From: Advenella faeciporci
Lineage (GTDB): Bacteria; Pseudomonadota; Gammaproteobacteria; Burkholderiales; Burkholderiaceae_B
DNA length: 64,000 nucleotides
Direction: 5' to 3'
Assembly: GCF_014652395.1 (NCBI RefSeq)
Contig: NZ_BMYS01000010.1
Span: 1-64,000 of the forward strand
The notes under the pieces were generated by a model. That model ran no database searches, had not been told where the DNA came from, and worked only from the letters and a program-made list of their open reading frames with translations. The stretch's first letter is position 1, and every line of letters starts with the position of its first letter. Position numbers and translations under genes: made by a program. Positions 54,521-64,000 of the stretch are shown here, piece by piece.

Positions 54521-57500
54521 TTACACCAGTACGCGCTCAATGCCACCTGTATTGGCGTTTTTCACATAATCGGCCATCCAGTTTTCACCCAGCATGTGAC
54601 GGGCCATTTCCACCACGATATAATCGGCATCAATAGCAATATCGCCCTGATAACGCGTCAGGCCCTGCAGGCAGGAAGGACATGAGGTTAACAGTTTGAC
54701 CTCTCCGGCAAAGCCGTCGGCACGCATGGCAGCCGAATTCTTGCGCAATTCCTCTTCCTTGCGATAACGGATCTGGGTGGAAATATCAGGACGGCTGACC
54801 GCCAGCGTACCAGACTCGCCGCAGCAGCGATCAGCCTTGATGGTAGTGTCCCCAACCAGGGACTTCACCGTTTTCATGGGGTCTTGCTGTTTAAGTGGGG
54901 TATGGCAAGGATCATGATACATGTACCGCTTGCCAGTGGCGCCGTCCAGTTTCAGGCCTTTTTCAAGCAGGTATTCATGGATATCAATCAGACGGCAGCC
55001 AGGGAATATCTTATCAAACTCATAACCTTCAAGCTGGTCATAACAGGTGCCACAGCTGACGACAACGGTTTTGATATCCAGATAGTTCAGGGTGGTGGCC
55101 ATCCGGTGGAACAGCACCCGGTTATCGGTAATGATCTGCTCGGCCTTGTCCAGCTGGCCGTTTCCGCGTTGTGGATAGCCGCAACACAGATAACCCGGTG
55201 GCAGTACGGTTTGCACCCCGGCATGCCACAGCATGGCCTGGGTTGCCAGCCCAACCTGCGAAAACAGGCGTTCTGAGCCACAGCCCGGGAAGTAAAACAC
55301 CGCTTCGGTATCGGCACTCGTTTTATGGGGATCACGGATAATTGGTACAAAATTCTTGTCTTCGATATCCAGCAACTTACGGGCGCTTTGCTTGGGCAGG
55401 CCACCCGGCATTTTCTTGTTCACGAAGTGAATGATCTCTTCTCGCAAAGAAGCGCGTCCAACGGTCGCCGGGGGATGGGCGGTTTGTTTTTTGGCAACCG
55501 AATTCAGGACCTCATTACCCAGGCGCTGGGCCTTGTAACCAATATCCATGACCTTGCGGGTCACATTAATGGTGGTGGGATCAGTCGCATTCAGGAAAAA
55601 CATGGCGGCCGTTTTACCGGGACGCACCGATTGCTTGCCCATGCGATTAAGGACCGCACGCATATTCATGCTGACATCGCCAAAGTCAATATCCACCGGA
55701 CAGGGGTTATAACACTTGTGGCATAAGGTGCAGTGCTCGGCCACGTCTTCAAACTCGGACCAATGCTTTAAACTAATACCACGACGGGTCTGTTCTTCGT
55801 ACAGGAAAGCCTCGACCAGCAATGAAGTAGCCAGAATCTTGTTACGGGGCGAGTACAGCAGGTTGGCCCGTGGCACATGGGTGGCACAGACCGGCTTGCA
55901 TTTGCCACAACGCAGGCAATCCTTGATAGAGCTTGAGATGGCGCCAATATCACTTTGCTTCATGATAAGGGACTCATGGCCCAACAGGTTGAAACTGGGC
56001 GTCCAGGCATTGCGCAGGTCGGAACCCGCAAACAGCTTGCCCGCATTGAATCGACCTTCAGGGTCAATTTCCTGCTTGTATTGGCGAAACGGAGCCAGTT
56101 CGGCTTCAGTCAGGAATTCCAGTTTGGTAAGGCCAATACCATGCTCGCCGGAAATCACACCATTCAGGTCGCGGGCAATTTGCATGATACGCACAACGGT
56201 TTCATTGGCCTCACGCAGCATTTCGTAGTTGTCCGAGTTAACCGGAATATTGGTATGCACGTTACCGTCGCCGGCATGCATATGCAACGCAACAAACACC
56301 CGTCCTTTCAGGACGCGATCATGAATCGCCTGCATTTCGGTAAGAACCGCGGCCCTGTCGGCACCTGAAAAAATCACTTCCATTTTGGCCAGGATCTCTT
56401 TTTTCCAGGAAATGCGGATTGTGCGATCCTGCAATACCTCAAAGATACGGCAGTCAGGTTGGTCCTGCAAACGCTGCTTCAGGACCCCCATGAGCTCATC
56501 CAGGCCCAGCTGGGACAATTTATCAAGGCTGCCAGCCAGTGAATCATCCATATTGTTCAGCAACCAGGACCAGCGCGAAGCAGTCAGGCCCAGCACCTCA
56601 CGGGCCTCTTCAATGCGACTGCCAATCACTTCTTCCCGGGTCAGTTCTTCATCAAGAAAATCTTCCGACTTGTGTACCGGCAATTCGGTTTCAAGAAAAG
56701 CCTCAAGCGCTTCGACCAGCTTGAGTTTGTTACGGGTGGATAACTCTATATTGATGCGTTCAATTTCTTCGGTGTATTCACCCATGCGATCAAGGGGAAT
56801 CACAACGTCTTCATTAATTTTAAACGCATTGGTATGACGTGCGATCGCGGCGGTCCGGGCACGGTCGGCCCAGAATTTCTTGCGCGCTTCGGCGCTGACG
56901 GCAACAAAGCCCTCGCCGCTGCGACCATTGGCCAGGCGCACCACCTGGCTGGTAGCGGCAGCCACCGCATTTTCATCATCACCGACAATATCGCCAATCA
57001 GCACCATTTTCGGGAAAGCCTCGCGCTTGCTTTTGGTGGCATAGCCAACCGCCCGCAGATAACGCTCGTCCAGGTGTTCAAGGCCGGCAAGAATGGCGCC
57101 TGTTTTACGGCCTTCGGTATCCAGGTAATCCTTGATTTCAACAATGGAAGGCACGGCATCTCGGGCCTGTCCAAAAAATTCCAGACAAACCGTACGGGTA
57201 TGCTTGGGCATGCGGTGCAACACCCAGCGTGCCGAGGTGATCAGGCCATCACAGCCCTCTTTCTGGACACCGGGCAAACCAGCCAGGAACTTGTCGGTAA
57301 CGTCTTTGCCCAGACCCACCTTACGGAACACGCTACCCTCGATATCGATAATTTTTGTGCGCAGTTCTTTTTTGCCCGGTTCGTAACGGCCATCAAACCA
57401 TTTCACTTCAAAACGTACTTGCCCGGCATCATGGATTTTACCCATATTGTGTTCAAGACGGGTCACTTCAAGCCAGTTGCCATCGGGGTCAACCATGCGC

Positions 57501-58459
57501 CACCAGGCCAGGTTGTCAAGAGCCGTTCCCCACAGGACCGCTTTCTTGCCCCCGGCATTCACGGCCACGTTACCGCCAATACAGGAAGCCTCTGCCGAGG
57601 TTGGGTCTACCGCAAATACAAACCCGGCCGCTTCAGCCGCCTCGGCCACCCGTTTGGTGACTACCCCGGCGCCAGACAGGATCGTGGCAACCGGCTCTTG
57701 CAACCCCGGCAGAACCAGGGACTCTACCGCCGACAGCGCGTCGAGCTTTTCGGTATTGATGACGGCAGAGCGCCATGACAGGGGAATGGCGCCACCGGTG
57801 TAACCCGTACCACCCCCACGAGGAATGATGGTTAGCTTAAGCTCGAAACAGGCACGCACCAGGGCGGCCATTTCGAGCTCGGAATCGGGTGTCAGGACGA
57901 CGAACGGGTATTCTACGCGCCAGTCGGTGGCATCGGTAACATGGGAAACCCGTGACAGGCCGTCAAACTTGATATTGTCCTTATGGGTGATACGCCCCAT
58001 TTCCTGCATGATTTCCGCACGCAGGGTTTCGGTATATTCAAACTCGGCTTCAAATTCGATCACCGCTTTGTGGGCCCGCCTGAGCAGTTCCTGTACCTTG
58101 CTGTCACTTTCCTTGTTTGAAGGCTCCCGGCGACGGTTGATTTCGTTCAGCCGGTGATTAAGCGCCTCTATCAGCAAGCCGCGCCGTTTCGGGTTGGATA
58201 ACAGGTCATCCTGAAGATAAGGATTACGCCTGACGACCCAGATATCACCCAGAACTTCGTACAGCATGCGTGCGGAACGACCCGTTTTGCGAACGCCCCT
58301 GAGGTCGGACAACAGATCCCAGGCATCGCTGCCCAACAAACGGGCAACGACTTCCTTGTCTGAAAAGGACGTGTAATTATAAGGTATCTCACGCAAACGC
58401 CGGACAGGGCCGGTTTGCTCTGCTTCTGACAAAATCTGGGTATCAATAGGTGCGTTCAT
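54521..58459 (-). CDS. FAD-linked oxidase fused to Fe-S / CCG domain (DUF3683 type)
   Basis: This 1312-residue fusion has an N-terminal DUF3683-type region (about 1-180), an FAD-binding PCMH part ([13 protein letters not shown], about 210) and an FAD-oxidase C region ([21 protein letters not shown]). Two [4Fe-4S] motifs follow ([11 protein letters not shown] about 848, [11 protein letters not shown] about 910), then CCG repeats ([33 protein letters not shown]). It resembles GlcD and GlcF joined. It probably oxidises a 2-hydroxy acid, passing electrons to the quinone pool, but the substrate is not known. Confidence 0.85.
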   Translation of the reverse strand: MNAPIDTQILSEAEQTGPVRRLREIPYNYTSFSDKEVVARLLGSDAWDLLSDLRGVRKTGRSARMLYEVLGDIWVVRRNPYLQDDLLSNPKRRGLLIEALNHRLNEINRRREPSNKESDSKVQELLRRAHKAVIEFEAEFEYTETLRAEIMQEMGRITHKDNIKFDGLSRVSHVTDATDWRVEYPFVVLTPDSELEMAALVRACFELKLTIIPRGGGTGYTGGAIPLSWRSAVINTEKLDALSAVESLVLPGLQEPVATILSGAGVVTKRVAEAAEAAGFVFAVDPTSAEASCIGGNVAVNAGGKKAVLWGTALDNLAWWRMVDPDGNWLEVTRLEHNMGKIHDAGQVRFEVKWFDGRYEPGKKELRTKIIDIEGSVFRKVGLGKDVTDKFLAGLPGVQKEGCDGLITSARWVLHRMPKHTRTVCLEFFGQARDAVPSIVEIKDYLDTEGRKTGAILAGLEHLDERYLRAVGYATKSKREAFPKMVLIGDIVGDDENAVAAATSQVVRLANGRSGEGFVAVSAEARKKFWADRARTAAIARHTNAFKINEDVVIPLDRMGEYTEEIERINIELSTRNKLKLVEALEAFLETELPVHKSEDFLDEELTREEVIGSRIEEAREVLGLTASRWSWLLNNMDDSLAGSLDKLSQLGLDELMGVLKQRLQDQPDCRIFEVLQDRTIRISWKKEILAKMEVIFSGADRAAVLTEMQAIHDRVLKGRVFVALHMHAGDGNVHTNIPVNSDNYEMLREANETVVRIMQIARDLNGVISGEHGIGLTKLEFLTEAELAPFRQYKQEIDPEGRFNAGKLFAGSDLRNAWTPSFNLLGHESLIMKQSDIGAISSSIKDCLRCGKCKPVCATHVPRANLLYSPRNKILATSLLVEAFLYEEQTRRGISLKHWSEFEDVAEHCTLCHKCYNPCPVDIDFGDVSMNMRAVLNRMGKQSVRPGKTAAMFFLNATDPTTINVTRKVMDIGYKAQRLGNEVLNSVAKKQTAHPPATVGRASLREEIIHFVNKKMPGGLPKQSARKLLDIEDKNFVPIIRDPHKTSADTEAVFYFPGCGSERLFSQVGLATQAMLWHAGVQTVLPPGYLCCGYPQRGNGQLDKAEQIITDNRVLFHRMATTLNYLDIKTVVVSCGTCYDQLEGYEFDKIFPGCRLIDIHEYLLEKGLKLDGATGKRYMYHDPCHTPLKQQDPMKTVKSLVGDTTIKADRCCGESGTLAVSRPDISTQIRYRKEEELRKNSAAMRADGFAGEVKLLTSCPSCLQGLTRYQGDIAIDADYIVVEMARHMLGENWMADYVKNANTGGIERVLV

Positions 58460-58554
58460 ACTAATAAATGGCTGGATGAATTTGAAATTTATATGAGGAT
58501 AACCATCATTTTACGCGGAGAACCCGAAATTTATTACGCTAAACCGGCTTTATC

Positions 58555-59106
58555 CTAAAACAGACGCAATAAAACCGCAGTCATGACTACATATCGGACA
58601 AATTTGCCAATAGCCATATAAAAAATACACGGCAACAGACGCAGTTTCATCCAGCCGGCGACACTGCATAAAGGGTCCCCCACAATAGGCAGCCAGGAAA
58701 AAAGCAAAGCCCAGGGCCCCATTTTCCTTAAATACACCGCCAGTTTCCTGAAATGGGTTCCCCCCAGTTTTTGTTGCTTGCGACGCCTTTCCTGCACGCC
58801 CGCCGTTGCATTCTGCCCATCGGCAGCCTGATGCGTTTTTTTCCAGTGATCCACCCCTTTTTTGGCCCAATATCCCATGTAATAGGACACCACACCACCT
58901 ATCGTATTGCCTGCCGTTGCCACTAAAACGGCTGCCCAGAACATATCTGGCGACAACTTGAGGTAAGCGAAAACCGCCGGCTCGGAGCCCAGCGGCAACA
59001 AGGTCGCCGACACCAGGGCTATCAAAAAAATAGCCGGCAAACCTACTGCTGGCAAAGCCAATGTAAGCAGCAGCCATTGCACGGCCCCCATCATTTCATT
59101 TTCCAT
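58555..59106 (-). CDS. DedA/YqaA-family membrane protein
   Basis: This 183-residue membrane protein has about four helices and the SNARE-associated (VTT) domain signature. LIALVSATLLPLGSEPAVFAYL is at the N-terminus, then ATAGNTIGGVVSYYMGYW and, near the C-terminus, LLFSWLPIVGDPLCSVAGWM. YqaA-like proteins may flip lipids, but the function here is not shown. I choose the ATG at 59106. It is divergent from ilvA and follows the oxidase on the same strand. Confidence 0.83.
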   Translation of the reverse strand: MENEMMGAVQWLLLTLALPAVGLPAIFLIALVSATLLPLGSEPAVFAYLKLSPDMFWAAVLVATAGNTIGGVVSYYMGYWAKKGVDHWKKTHQAADGQNATAGVQERRRKQQKLGGTHFRKLAVYLRKMGPWALLFSWLPIVGDPLCSVAGWMKLRLLPCIFYMAIGKFVRYVVMTAVLLRLF

Positions 59107-59219
59107 ACTACCTGTAACCCGCGTAAATTTTTTATGCTCCAGCCCGGATGCAAATCGGGGCAAATCAGAATGTGCTATGTTAATCTGTAATATATTGTTT
59201 GAATCCTATCTCCCCCAAC

Positions 59220-60728
59220 ATGTCCACAGATTATCTAAAACGTATTTTGACATCAAAAGTTTATGATGTCGCCACCGAGACCCCACTGGAACCTGCAAAA
59301 CTGCTTTCTGCCCGTATCCAGAATACTATTTTGCTTAAACGTGAGGACACGCAATCCGTTTTCAGCTTCAAGATCCGGGGGGCCTACAACAAAATGGCCA
59401 ATATATCAGCCGAAGCACGCGCTCATGGCGTAATATGTGCCTCTGCCGGCAACCATGCCCAGGGCGTTGCCCTCTCGGCCAAAAAACTGGGATGCCGTGC
59501 CGTCATTGCCATGCCCACTTCAACACCCAAGGTAAAAATAGATGCGGTAAAACGTTTGGGTGGAGAAGTCGTCTTGCATGGCGACAGTTTTACCGATGCC
59601 TACGAGCACGCACTGATCCTTGAAAAAGAACAAAACCTCACCTTCGTGCACCCCTTTGATGACCCGTTTGTAATTGCCGGACAAGGCACTATTGCCATGG
59701 AAATACTGCGCCAGAATCCCGGTTCCCTGGACGCCATTTTCGTCAGCATTGGCGGTGGCGGCCTCATTGCCGGCATTGCCGCATACATCAAGCAGCTGCG
59801 TCCCGAAATCAAAATCATCGGTGTCCAAACTGAAGATTCTGATGCCATGATTCGCAGCGTCCGGGCCGGTCGACGTATTTCCCTGCCCGATGTCGGGCTG
59901 TTTTCCGATGGTACGGCGGTCAAACAGGTTGGCATTGAAACATTCCGGCTGGTCAAGGAATATGTTGATGACTTCATTGCCGTTGATACCGATGCCATTT
60001 GCGCGGCACTGAAAGATGTGTTCCAGGACACCCGCAACGTACTGGAACCGGCCGGCGCCCTGGCCCTGGCGGGCGCCAAACGTTATATTGCCGAACACAA
60101 ATGGAAAAACAAAACCGTAGCGGTCATTACGTCCGGTGCCAACATGAACTTCGACCGCCTGCGTTTTGTGGCCGAACGTGCCGATGTCGGCGAGGCCAAG
60201 GAAGCCATTTTTGCCGTCACCATGCCCGAAATCAAGGGCAGTTTCAGGCAGTTATGCACCGCGCTGGGCGCACGCAACGTGACCGAATTCAATTACCGGA
60301 TTTCAGACTCCAATAAGGCCCACGTATTTGTTGGGGTTCAGATCAATTCACTGGAAGAAGCAGAAAAAGTGGCCGACCGGCTACGCCGCAAGAAATTCGA
60401 TGTCCTAGACCTGACCGCCGATGATCTGGCCAAGTCACACCTGCGTTACATGGTAGGCGGGCATTCACCCCTTGCTGAAAACGAAGTGCTGTATCGCTTT
60501 GAATTCCCCGAGCGTCCCGGAGCCTTGATGAAATTTCTCAATACCATGAATCCGGAATGGAATATCAGCCTGTTCCATTACCGCAATCAGGGCGCCGATT
60601 ACGGTCGTGTCCTGGTCGGTATCCAGGTGCCGCCCTCCGACAAAAAAGCCTTCAAGGACTTCCTTTCAACCATCGGTTATCCGTTCATAAAGGAAACCGA
60701 CAACCCCGCCTACAAACTGTTTTTATAA
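59220..60728 (+). CDS. ilvA: Threonine dehydratase, biosynthetic
   Basis: This 502-residue PLP enzyme converts threonine to 2-oxobutanoate for isoleucine synthesis. The PLP lysine lies in VFSFKIRGAYNKM (about residue 55), the glycine loop in SIGGGGLIAGIA and the substrate loop in ICASAGNHAQGVALSA. Two ACT-like domains follow residue 325 and give isoleucine control. I choose the ATG at 59220; the TTG at 59199 seven codons upstream is unlikely. Confidence 0.94.
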   Translation: MSTDYLKRILTSKVYDVATETPLEPAKLLSARIQNTILLKREDTQSVFSFKIRGAYNKMANISAEARAHGVICASAGNHAQGVALSAKKLGCRAVIAMPTSTPKVKIDAVKRLGGEVVLHGDSFTDAYEHALILEKEQNLTFVHPFDDPFVIAGQGTIAMEILRQNPGSLDAIFVSIGGGGLIAGIAAYIKQLRPEIKIIGVQTEDSDAMIRSVRAGRRISLPDVGLFSDGTAVKQVGIETFRLVKEYVDDFIAVDTDAICAALKDVFQDTRNVLEPAGALALAGAKRYIAEHKWKNKTVAVITSGANMNFDRLRFVAERADVGEAKEAIFAVTMPEIKGSFRQLCTALGARNVTEFNYRISDSNKAHVFVGVQINSLEEAEKVADRLRRKKFDVLDLTADDLAKSHLRYMVGGHSPLAENEVLYRFEFPERPGALMKFLNTMNPEWNISLFHYRNQGADYGRVLVGIQVPPSDKKAFKDFLSTIGYPFIKETDNPAYKLFL

Positions 60729-60742
60729 ACCGTTGCGGCAAC

Positions 60743-60777
60743 AAAAAACGGGGCAATTGAAGTTACCCCGTTTTTTT
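60743..60777. terminator. Bidirectional terminator between ilvA and apt
   Basis: ACGGGG (60748-60753) pairs with CCCCGT (60766-60771), flanked by A6 and T7 runs. It serves both convergent genes. Confidence 0.9.
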
Positions 60778-60787
60778 GTTGCACCAG

Positions 60788-61324
60788 TTAAAATTTACAA
60801 ACCGTAAAAACCGGTAAACCGCTTTCCCGTATCAACCGGGAGCCCCCCAGGTCGGGCAGGTCGATAATCGCAGCGGCCTCGACCACATTGGCACCCAAAC
60901 GCTGCAACAAACGACTGGCGGCAACCATAGTGCCGCCTGTGGCAATCAGATCGTCTACCAATAAAACACGTTGCCCTGGCAGGACAGCGTCAGTGTGCAT
61001 CTCGACACTGGCATTGCCATACTCCAGCTTGTATTCTTCAGCAACGGTATTAAAGGGCAACTTGCCACTTTTACGCACCGGTACAAAACCCAGGTTCAGC
61101 TCATAAGCCAGCACGCTGCCAATGATGAATCCACGAGCATCCACGCCCGCCACCAGATCCATTCGCTGGCGCATGTAACGGTAAACAAAAATATCAATCA
61201 AGGCACGAAAGCTTCGCGGATCCTGAAGCACGGGCGTAATATCACGAAATGTAACGCCTTCCTTGGGCCAGTCAGGCACACTTCGTATCGCATTACGAAC
61301 AAGCTCATTGGGATCGGTCATCAT
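60788..61324 (-). CDS. apt: Adenine phosphoribosyltransferase
   Basis: This 178-residue enzyme salvages adenine with PRPP to AMP. The PRPP loop is [14 protein letters not shown] (about residue 123), and [14 protein letters not shown] and [10 protein letters not shown] are also family parts. The first two codons are both ATG (61324, 61321). PRPP made by PhnN could feed this step, but that link is general. It is followed by the ilvA terminator region. Confidence 0.94.
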   Translation of the reverse strand: MMTDPNELVRNAIRSVPDWPKEGVTFRDITPVLQDPRSFRALIDIFVYRYMRQRMDLVAGVDARGFIIGSVLAYELNLGFVPVRKSGKLPFNTVAEEYKLEYGNASVEMHTDAVLPGQRVLLVDDLIATGGTMVAASRLLQRLGANVVEAAAIIDLPDLGGSRLIRESGLPVFTVCKF

Positions 61325-61386
61325 GGTCTCTCAAGGTAAATGGATGAAAATAACGAAAAAAACATAGGCGGTGGCCGTACCAGACC

Positions 61387-62610
61387 TTAGCTTGCCGCTG
61401 AAATGGCGACAGTCGAAGAAACGCGCCTGGCTTTTTCAAGCGCCTGCTGCACGTCTGCCGCCGATGCCAGAGCCACGCCCATGCGTCGTTTCACAAAAGA
61501 CTCGGGTTTGCCAAACAGGCGGATATCGGTTCCCTCTTCCGCCAGTGCCTGGGCCACATTGGCAATTTTGACGGCTTGGGCCTGAACGCCCCCATAAATC
61601 ACACTGCTCGCTCCCGGTTGACGCAATTGCGTATTGACTGGCAAGCCCAACATGGCACGGGCATGCAATTCAAACTCGCTTTGTTCCTGGCTGATCATGG
61701 TTACCATCCCGGTGTCATGAGGTCGCGGACTGACTTCAGAAAACCAGACCTGTTCACCCGCCACAAACAATTCCACGCCAAACACGCCCATGCCACCCAA
61801 ACTGCCAGTCACGGTTTTGGCAATATCCCGGGCCTTTTCAAGGGCGTGCGGATTCATGGGGTGCGGCTGCCAGCTTTCAATATAGTCACCATCAAGCTGA
61901 TGATGGCCAATCGGCTCACAAAAAGCGGTCTCGACCTGCCCGCTGTGGGGATCACGATAACGAACGGTCAACAGGGTTATCTCATAATCGAAATTGATAA
62001 ATCCTTCAACAATCACCCTGCCCTTACCTGTCCGTCCCCCTTCCTGGGCATACGTCCAGGCTTTTTCCAGATCGGCGGCAGACTTGAGCACCGACTGCCC
62101 CTTGCCGGAAGAGGACATGACCGGCTTGATCACACAAGGGTAACCAATTTCATTATTGATGGCCTGCCTGAGCGCATCAAGAGAATCGACAAACTGATAA
62201 GGTGACACCGGCAAGCCCAGGGTTTCAGCCGCCAGCCTGCGGATGCCTTCACGGTTCATGGTAAGCTGAGCGGCCCGCGCGGTGGGGATGACTCTTGCCA
62301 CACCGGCATCTTCCAGCTCTACCAGCAGATCGGTGGCAATGGCCTCAATTTCGGGAACGATGACATCCGGCTTTTCAGCCAGTATGATTCGCCTTAACGC
62401 TTCCTTGTCAGTCATGGAGACCACATGCGAGCGATGGGCCACCTGATGGGCGGGTGCGTTTTCATAGCGATCAACGGCAATCACTTCCACACCAAGCCGT
62501 TGCAAGGCAATAGTCACTTCTTTACCCAACTCTCCGGAACCCAATAACATCACCTTGAGTGCCGCTTCTGACAAGGGTGTCCCCAAAAGAGGGACTGACG
62601 AGTCTTTCAT
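61387..62610 (-). CDS. purT: Formate-dependent GAR transformylase PurT
   Basis: This 407-residue ATP-grasp enzyme formylates glycinamide ribonucleotide from formate in purine synthesis. The N-terminal [14 protein letters not shown], the [15 protein letters not shown] block, [15 protein letters not shown] (ATP grasp) and [14 protein letters not shown] are diagnostic. I choose the ATG at 62610. It is transcribed in the same direction as apt, with 62 bases between. It faces kdsD across about 140 bases. Confidence 0.95.
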   Translation of the reverse strand: MKDSSVPLLGTPLSEAALKVMLLGSGELGKEVTIALQRLGVEVIAVDRYENAPAHQVAHRSHVVSMTDKEALRRIILAEKPDVIVPEIEAIATDLLVELEDAGVARVIPTARAAQLTMNREGIRRLAAETLGLPVSPYQFVDSLDALRQAINNEIGYPCVIKPVMSSSGKGQSVLKSAADLEKAWTYAQEGGRTGKGRVIVEGFINFDYEITLLTVRYRDPHSGQVETAFCEPIGHHQLDGDYIESWQPHPMNPHALEKARDIAKTVTGSLGGMGVFGVELFVAGEQVWFSEVSPRPHDTGMVTMISQEQSEFELHARAMLGLPVNTQLRQPGASSVIYGGVQAQAVKIANVAQALAEEGTDIRLFGKPESFVKRRMGVALASAADVQQALEKARRVSSTVAISAAS

Positions 62611-62752
62611 AATCAACTACACTTCCAAAAAATTGATACATAAGCTACTGATTTTCACCACATTATAGGGCCATGCCTGAATGGAAGACGGTTTTTTCAG
62701 TGAAATTGGCAAATCCATGTTTTAGTATTCCCGATATGATTAAAATCACGTG

Positions 62753-63742
62753 ATGATGAAGAATATTGAATACGCTCCCGAAAAGGCCCTTAACTCAGGA
62801 CGCCGCACCATTCAGGCCGAAGCACAGGCACTGATGGATCTTCACGACCGTCTTGACAAAAACTTCAGTAACGCCATAGCCCTGCTCCTTGATTGCCAGG
62901 GACGTGTGGTTGTCATGGGTCTGGGTAAATCAGGGCATATCGGCCGCAAGATTTCCGCCACCCTGGCCTCCACCGGCACACCCAGTTTTTTTGTTCACTC
63001 CGGTGAAGCCGTGCACGGTGACCTGGGTATGGTCACTGGCAGGGATATTGTGATTGCCATTTCCTATTCCGGCAACTCCAACGAACTGTCAACCGTCTTG
63101 CCCGTTGTACGCAGGCTGGGCACCAAGGTGATTGCCATTTGCGGTCACCCCCATTCTGACCTGGCCAAATTATGTGATGTGTTTCTGGATGCCAGTATCC
63201 AGAAAGAGGCGTGCCCCCTGAACCTTGCCCCCACCACCAGCACCACGGTTGCCCTGGCCTTGGGAGATGCCCTGGCGGTTACCTGCCTTGAGGCACGCAA
63301 TTTTGGCGAATCCGATTTTGCCCGCTCCCACCCGGGGGGGGCACTGGGACGCCGTCTGCTGACTTATGTCAGGGACGTCATGCGACAGGGTGATGACCTG
63401 CCTCTGGTCTCTCCGGACATCCCCTTGCCACAGGCCCTGAAAGAAATGTCTCTCAAACGCATGGGCATGACCGCGGTTGTCAATGACAACAATGAGCCCG
63501 TTGGTATTTTTACCGATGGCGACCTGCGCCGTCTTATTGTCCGCCACGGCGATATCCGTCACTTCACCATGCATGAGGTCATGTCCTCCCACCCAAAAAG
63601 CATTGCGCCCGATGAGCTTGCCGTCGAAGCCGCATCACTGATGGAAAAAAACAAACTCAGCCATATGCTGGTCGTTGACAAACAGGGTACCCTGGTGGGT
63701 GCCATGCACATGCACGACCTGATGGTTGCAAAGGTTATTTAA
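62753..63742 (+). CDS. kdsD: Arabinose-5-phosphate isomerase
   Basis: This 329-residue enzyme turns ribulose-5-phosphate into arabinose-5-phosphate for Kdo of LPS. An SIS domain (about 40-175: VVMGLGKSGHIGRKISATLASTGTPSFFVH) is followed by two CBS domains (about 210-325). The SPTTSTT-type loop is NLAPTTSTTVALALGDALA. Starts possible are GTG 62750, ATG 62753 and ATG 62756. It is followed 6 bases later by kdsC. Confidence 0.94.
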   Translation: MMKNIEYAPEKALNSGRRTIQAEAQALMDLHDRLDKNFSNAIALLLDCQGRVVVMGLGKSGHIGRKISATLASTGTPSFFVHSGEAVHGDLGMVTGRDIVIAISYSGNSNELSTVLPVVRRLGTKVIAICGHPHSDLAKLCDVFLDASIQKEACPLNLAPTTSTTVALALGDALAVTCLEARNFGESDFARSHPGGALGRRLLTYVRDVMRQGDDLPLVSPDIPLPQALKEMSLKRMGMTAVVNDNNEPVGIFTDGDLRRLIVRHGDIRHFTMHEVMSSHPKSIAPDELAVEAASLMEKNKLSHMLVVDKQGTLVGAMHMHDLMVAKVI

Positions 63743-63748
63743 AGACTT

Positions 63749-64000
63749 ATGAAACCCACCTTATCCATTCCCCATCCCGCCGAGTCCCTGGTACTTTCCA
63801 AAGTGCCTGCCCATATTCGTGAAATAGCGGCCACCATCAAACTGGTCGCCTTTGATGTTGACGGCGTGCTGACCGATGGCAGCCTGTGGTACGGCGAAAA
63901 CGGTGAACAGCTTAAACGCTTTCATTCACTTGATGGCCACGGCCTTAAAATGTTGCAGCAAAGCGGGATTATGGTTGCCCTGGTTACCGGACGTGAAGGC
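63749..64000 (+). CDS. kdsC: 3-deoxy-manno-octulosonate-8-phosphatase KdsC, 5' part
   Basis: The frame runs off the right edge after 84 codons. It reads MKPTLSIPHPAESLVLSKV, then the HAD motif LVAFDVDGVLTDGSLWYG (about residue 33-50) and the motif GIMVALVTGREG. This is the HAD phosphatase KdsC, which removes phosphate from Kdo-8-P. It starts 6 bases after kdsD, the usual Kdo pairing. Confidence 0.92.
   Translation, partial: MKPTLSIPHPAESLVLSKVPAHIREIAATIKLVAFDVDGVLTDGSLWYGENGEQLKRFHSLDGHGLKMLQQSGIMVALVTGREG

Overview
The window looks like chromosome of a betaproteobacterium of the Burkholderiales, most likely Alcaligenaceae-like. The evidence is the hemA-prfA-prmC-grxD-ubiX block, the ubiE / Tim44-like / ubiJ-ubiB-rfaE2 block, the large DUF3683-type FAD/Fe-S oxidase, and an rRNA leader typical of this group. 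The genus is not assigned. Base composition is moderate and even. I found no prophage, integrase, transposase or CRISPR array.

Layout. 1-410: promoter and leader of an rRNA operon read leftwards, with the 16S gene just outside the window. 1050-6609: an EI24 membrane protein, the leftward hemA operon and tRNA-Phe. 7038-12669: hpaH-hpaI, a PPK2 kinase, a Fur-box siderophore-binding protein without a transporter, a SnoaL-VOC fusion and a small secreted protein. 12831-18333: a compact cyclohexanecarboxylate degradation island (badI, badH, badR, aliB, aliA) beside a REP-like palindrome. It ends in a 41-codon remnant of an enoyl-CoA hydratase, plausibly the missing badK. 18357-27770: nitroreductase, MFS transporter, small proteins, asparaginase, tartrate/malate-type dehydrogenase, a NitT/TauT-type ABC transporter and an MscS-type channel.

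27864-39742: a complete C-P lyase operon read leftwards, phnC-D1-D2-E-F-G-H-I-J-K-L-M-N-P. It has a tandem phnD duplication, a candidate Pho box, and TGTCTAG motifs that probably bind PhnF. phoB-phoR lie about 10 kb away at 49841-51976, so the likely regulator of the operon is also in view. The PPK2 gene adds a further phosphorus-related function.

39811-64000 is mostly housekeeping: gor, an NlpC/P60 lipoprotein, a VOC enzyme with a divergent MarR gene, thiD, a Pcm-like methyltransferase, rfaE2, ubiquinone genes (ubiB, ubiJ, ubiE), pxpB-pxpC-pxpA (5-oxoprolinase), a 1312-residue FAD/Fe-S oxidase, a DedA-type protein, ilvA, apt, purT, kdsD and the start of kdsC.

I see no clearly new defence or mobile system. 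The observations most worth a second look are the degraded hydratase at the end of the cyclohexanecarboxylate island, the aspartate in place of the catalytic glutamate in AliB, the A8-run frameshift that lengthens one phnD copy, the regulatory motifs around phnC and phnF, and a terminator for the 1312-residue oxidase placed inside the 3' end of pxpA.
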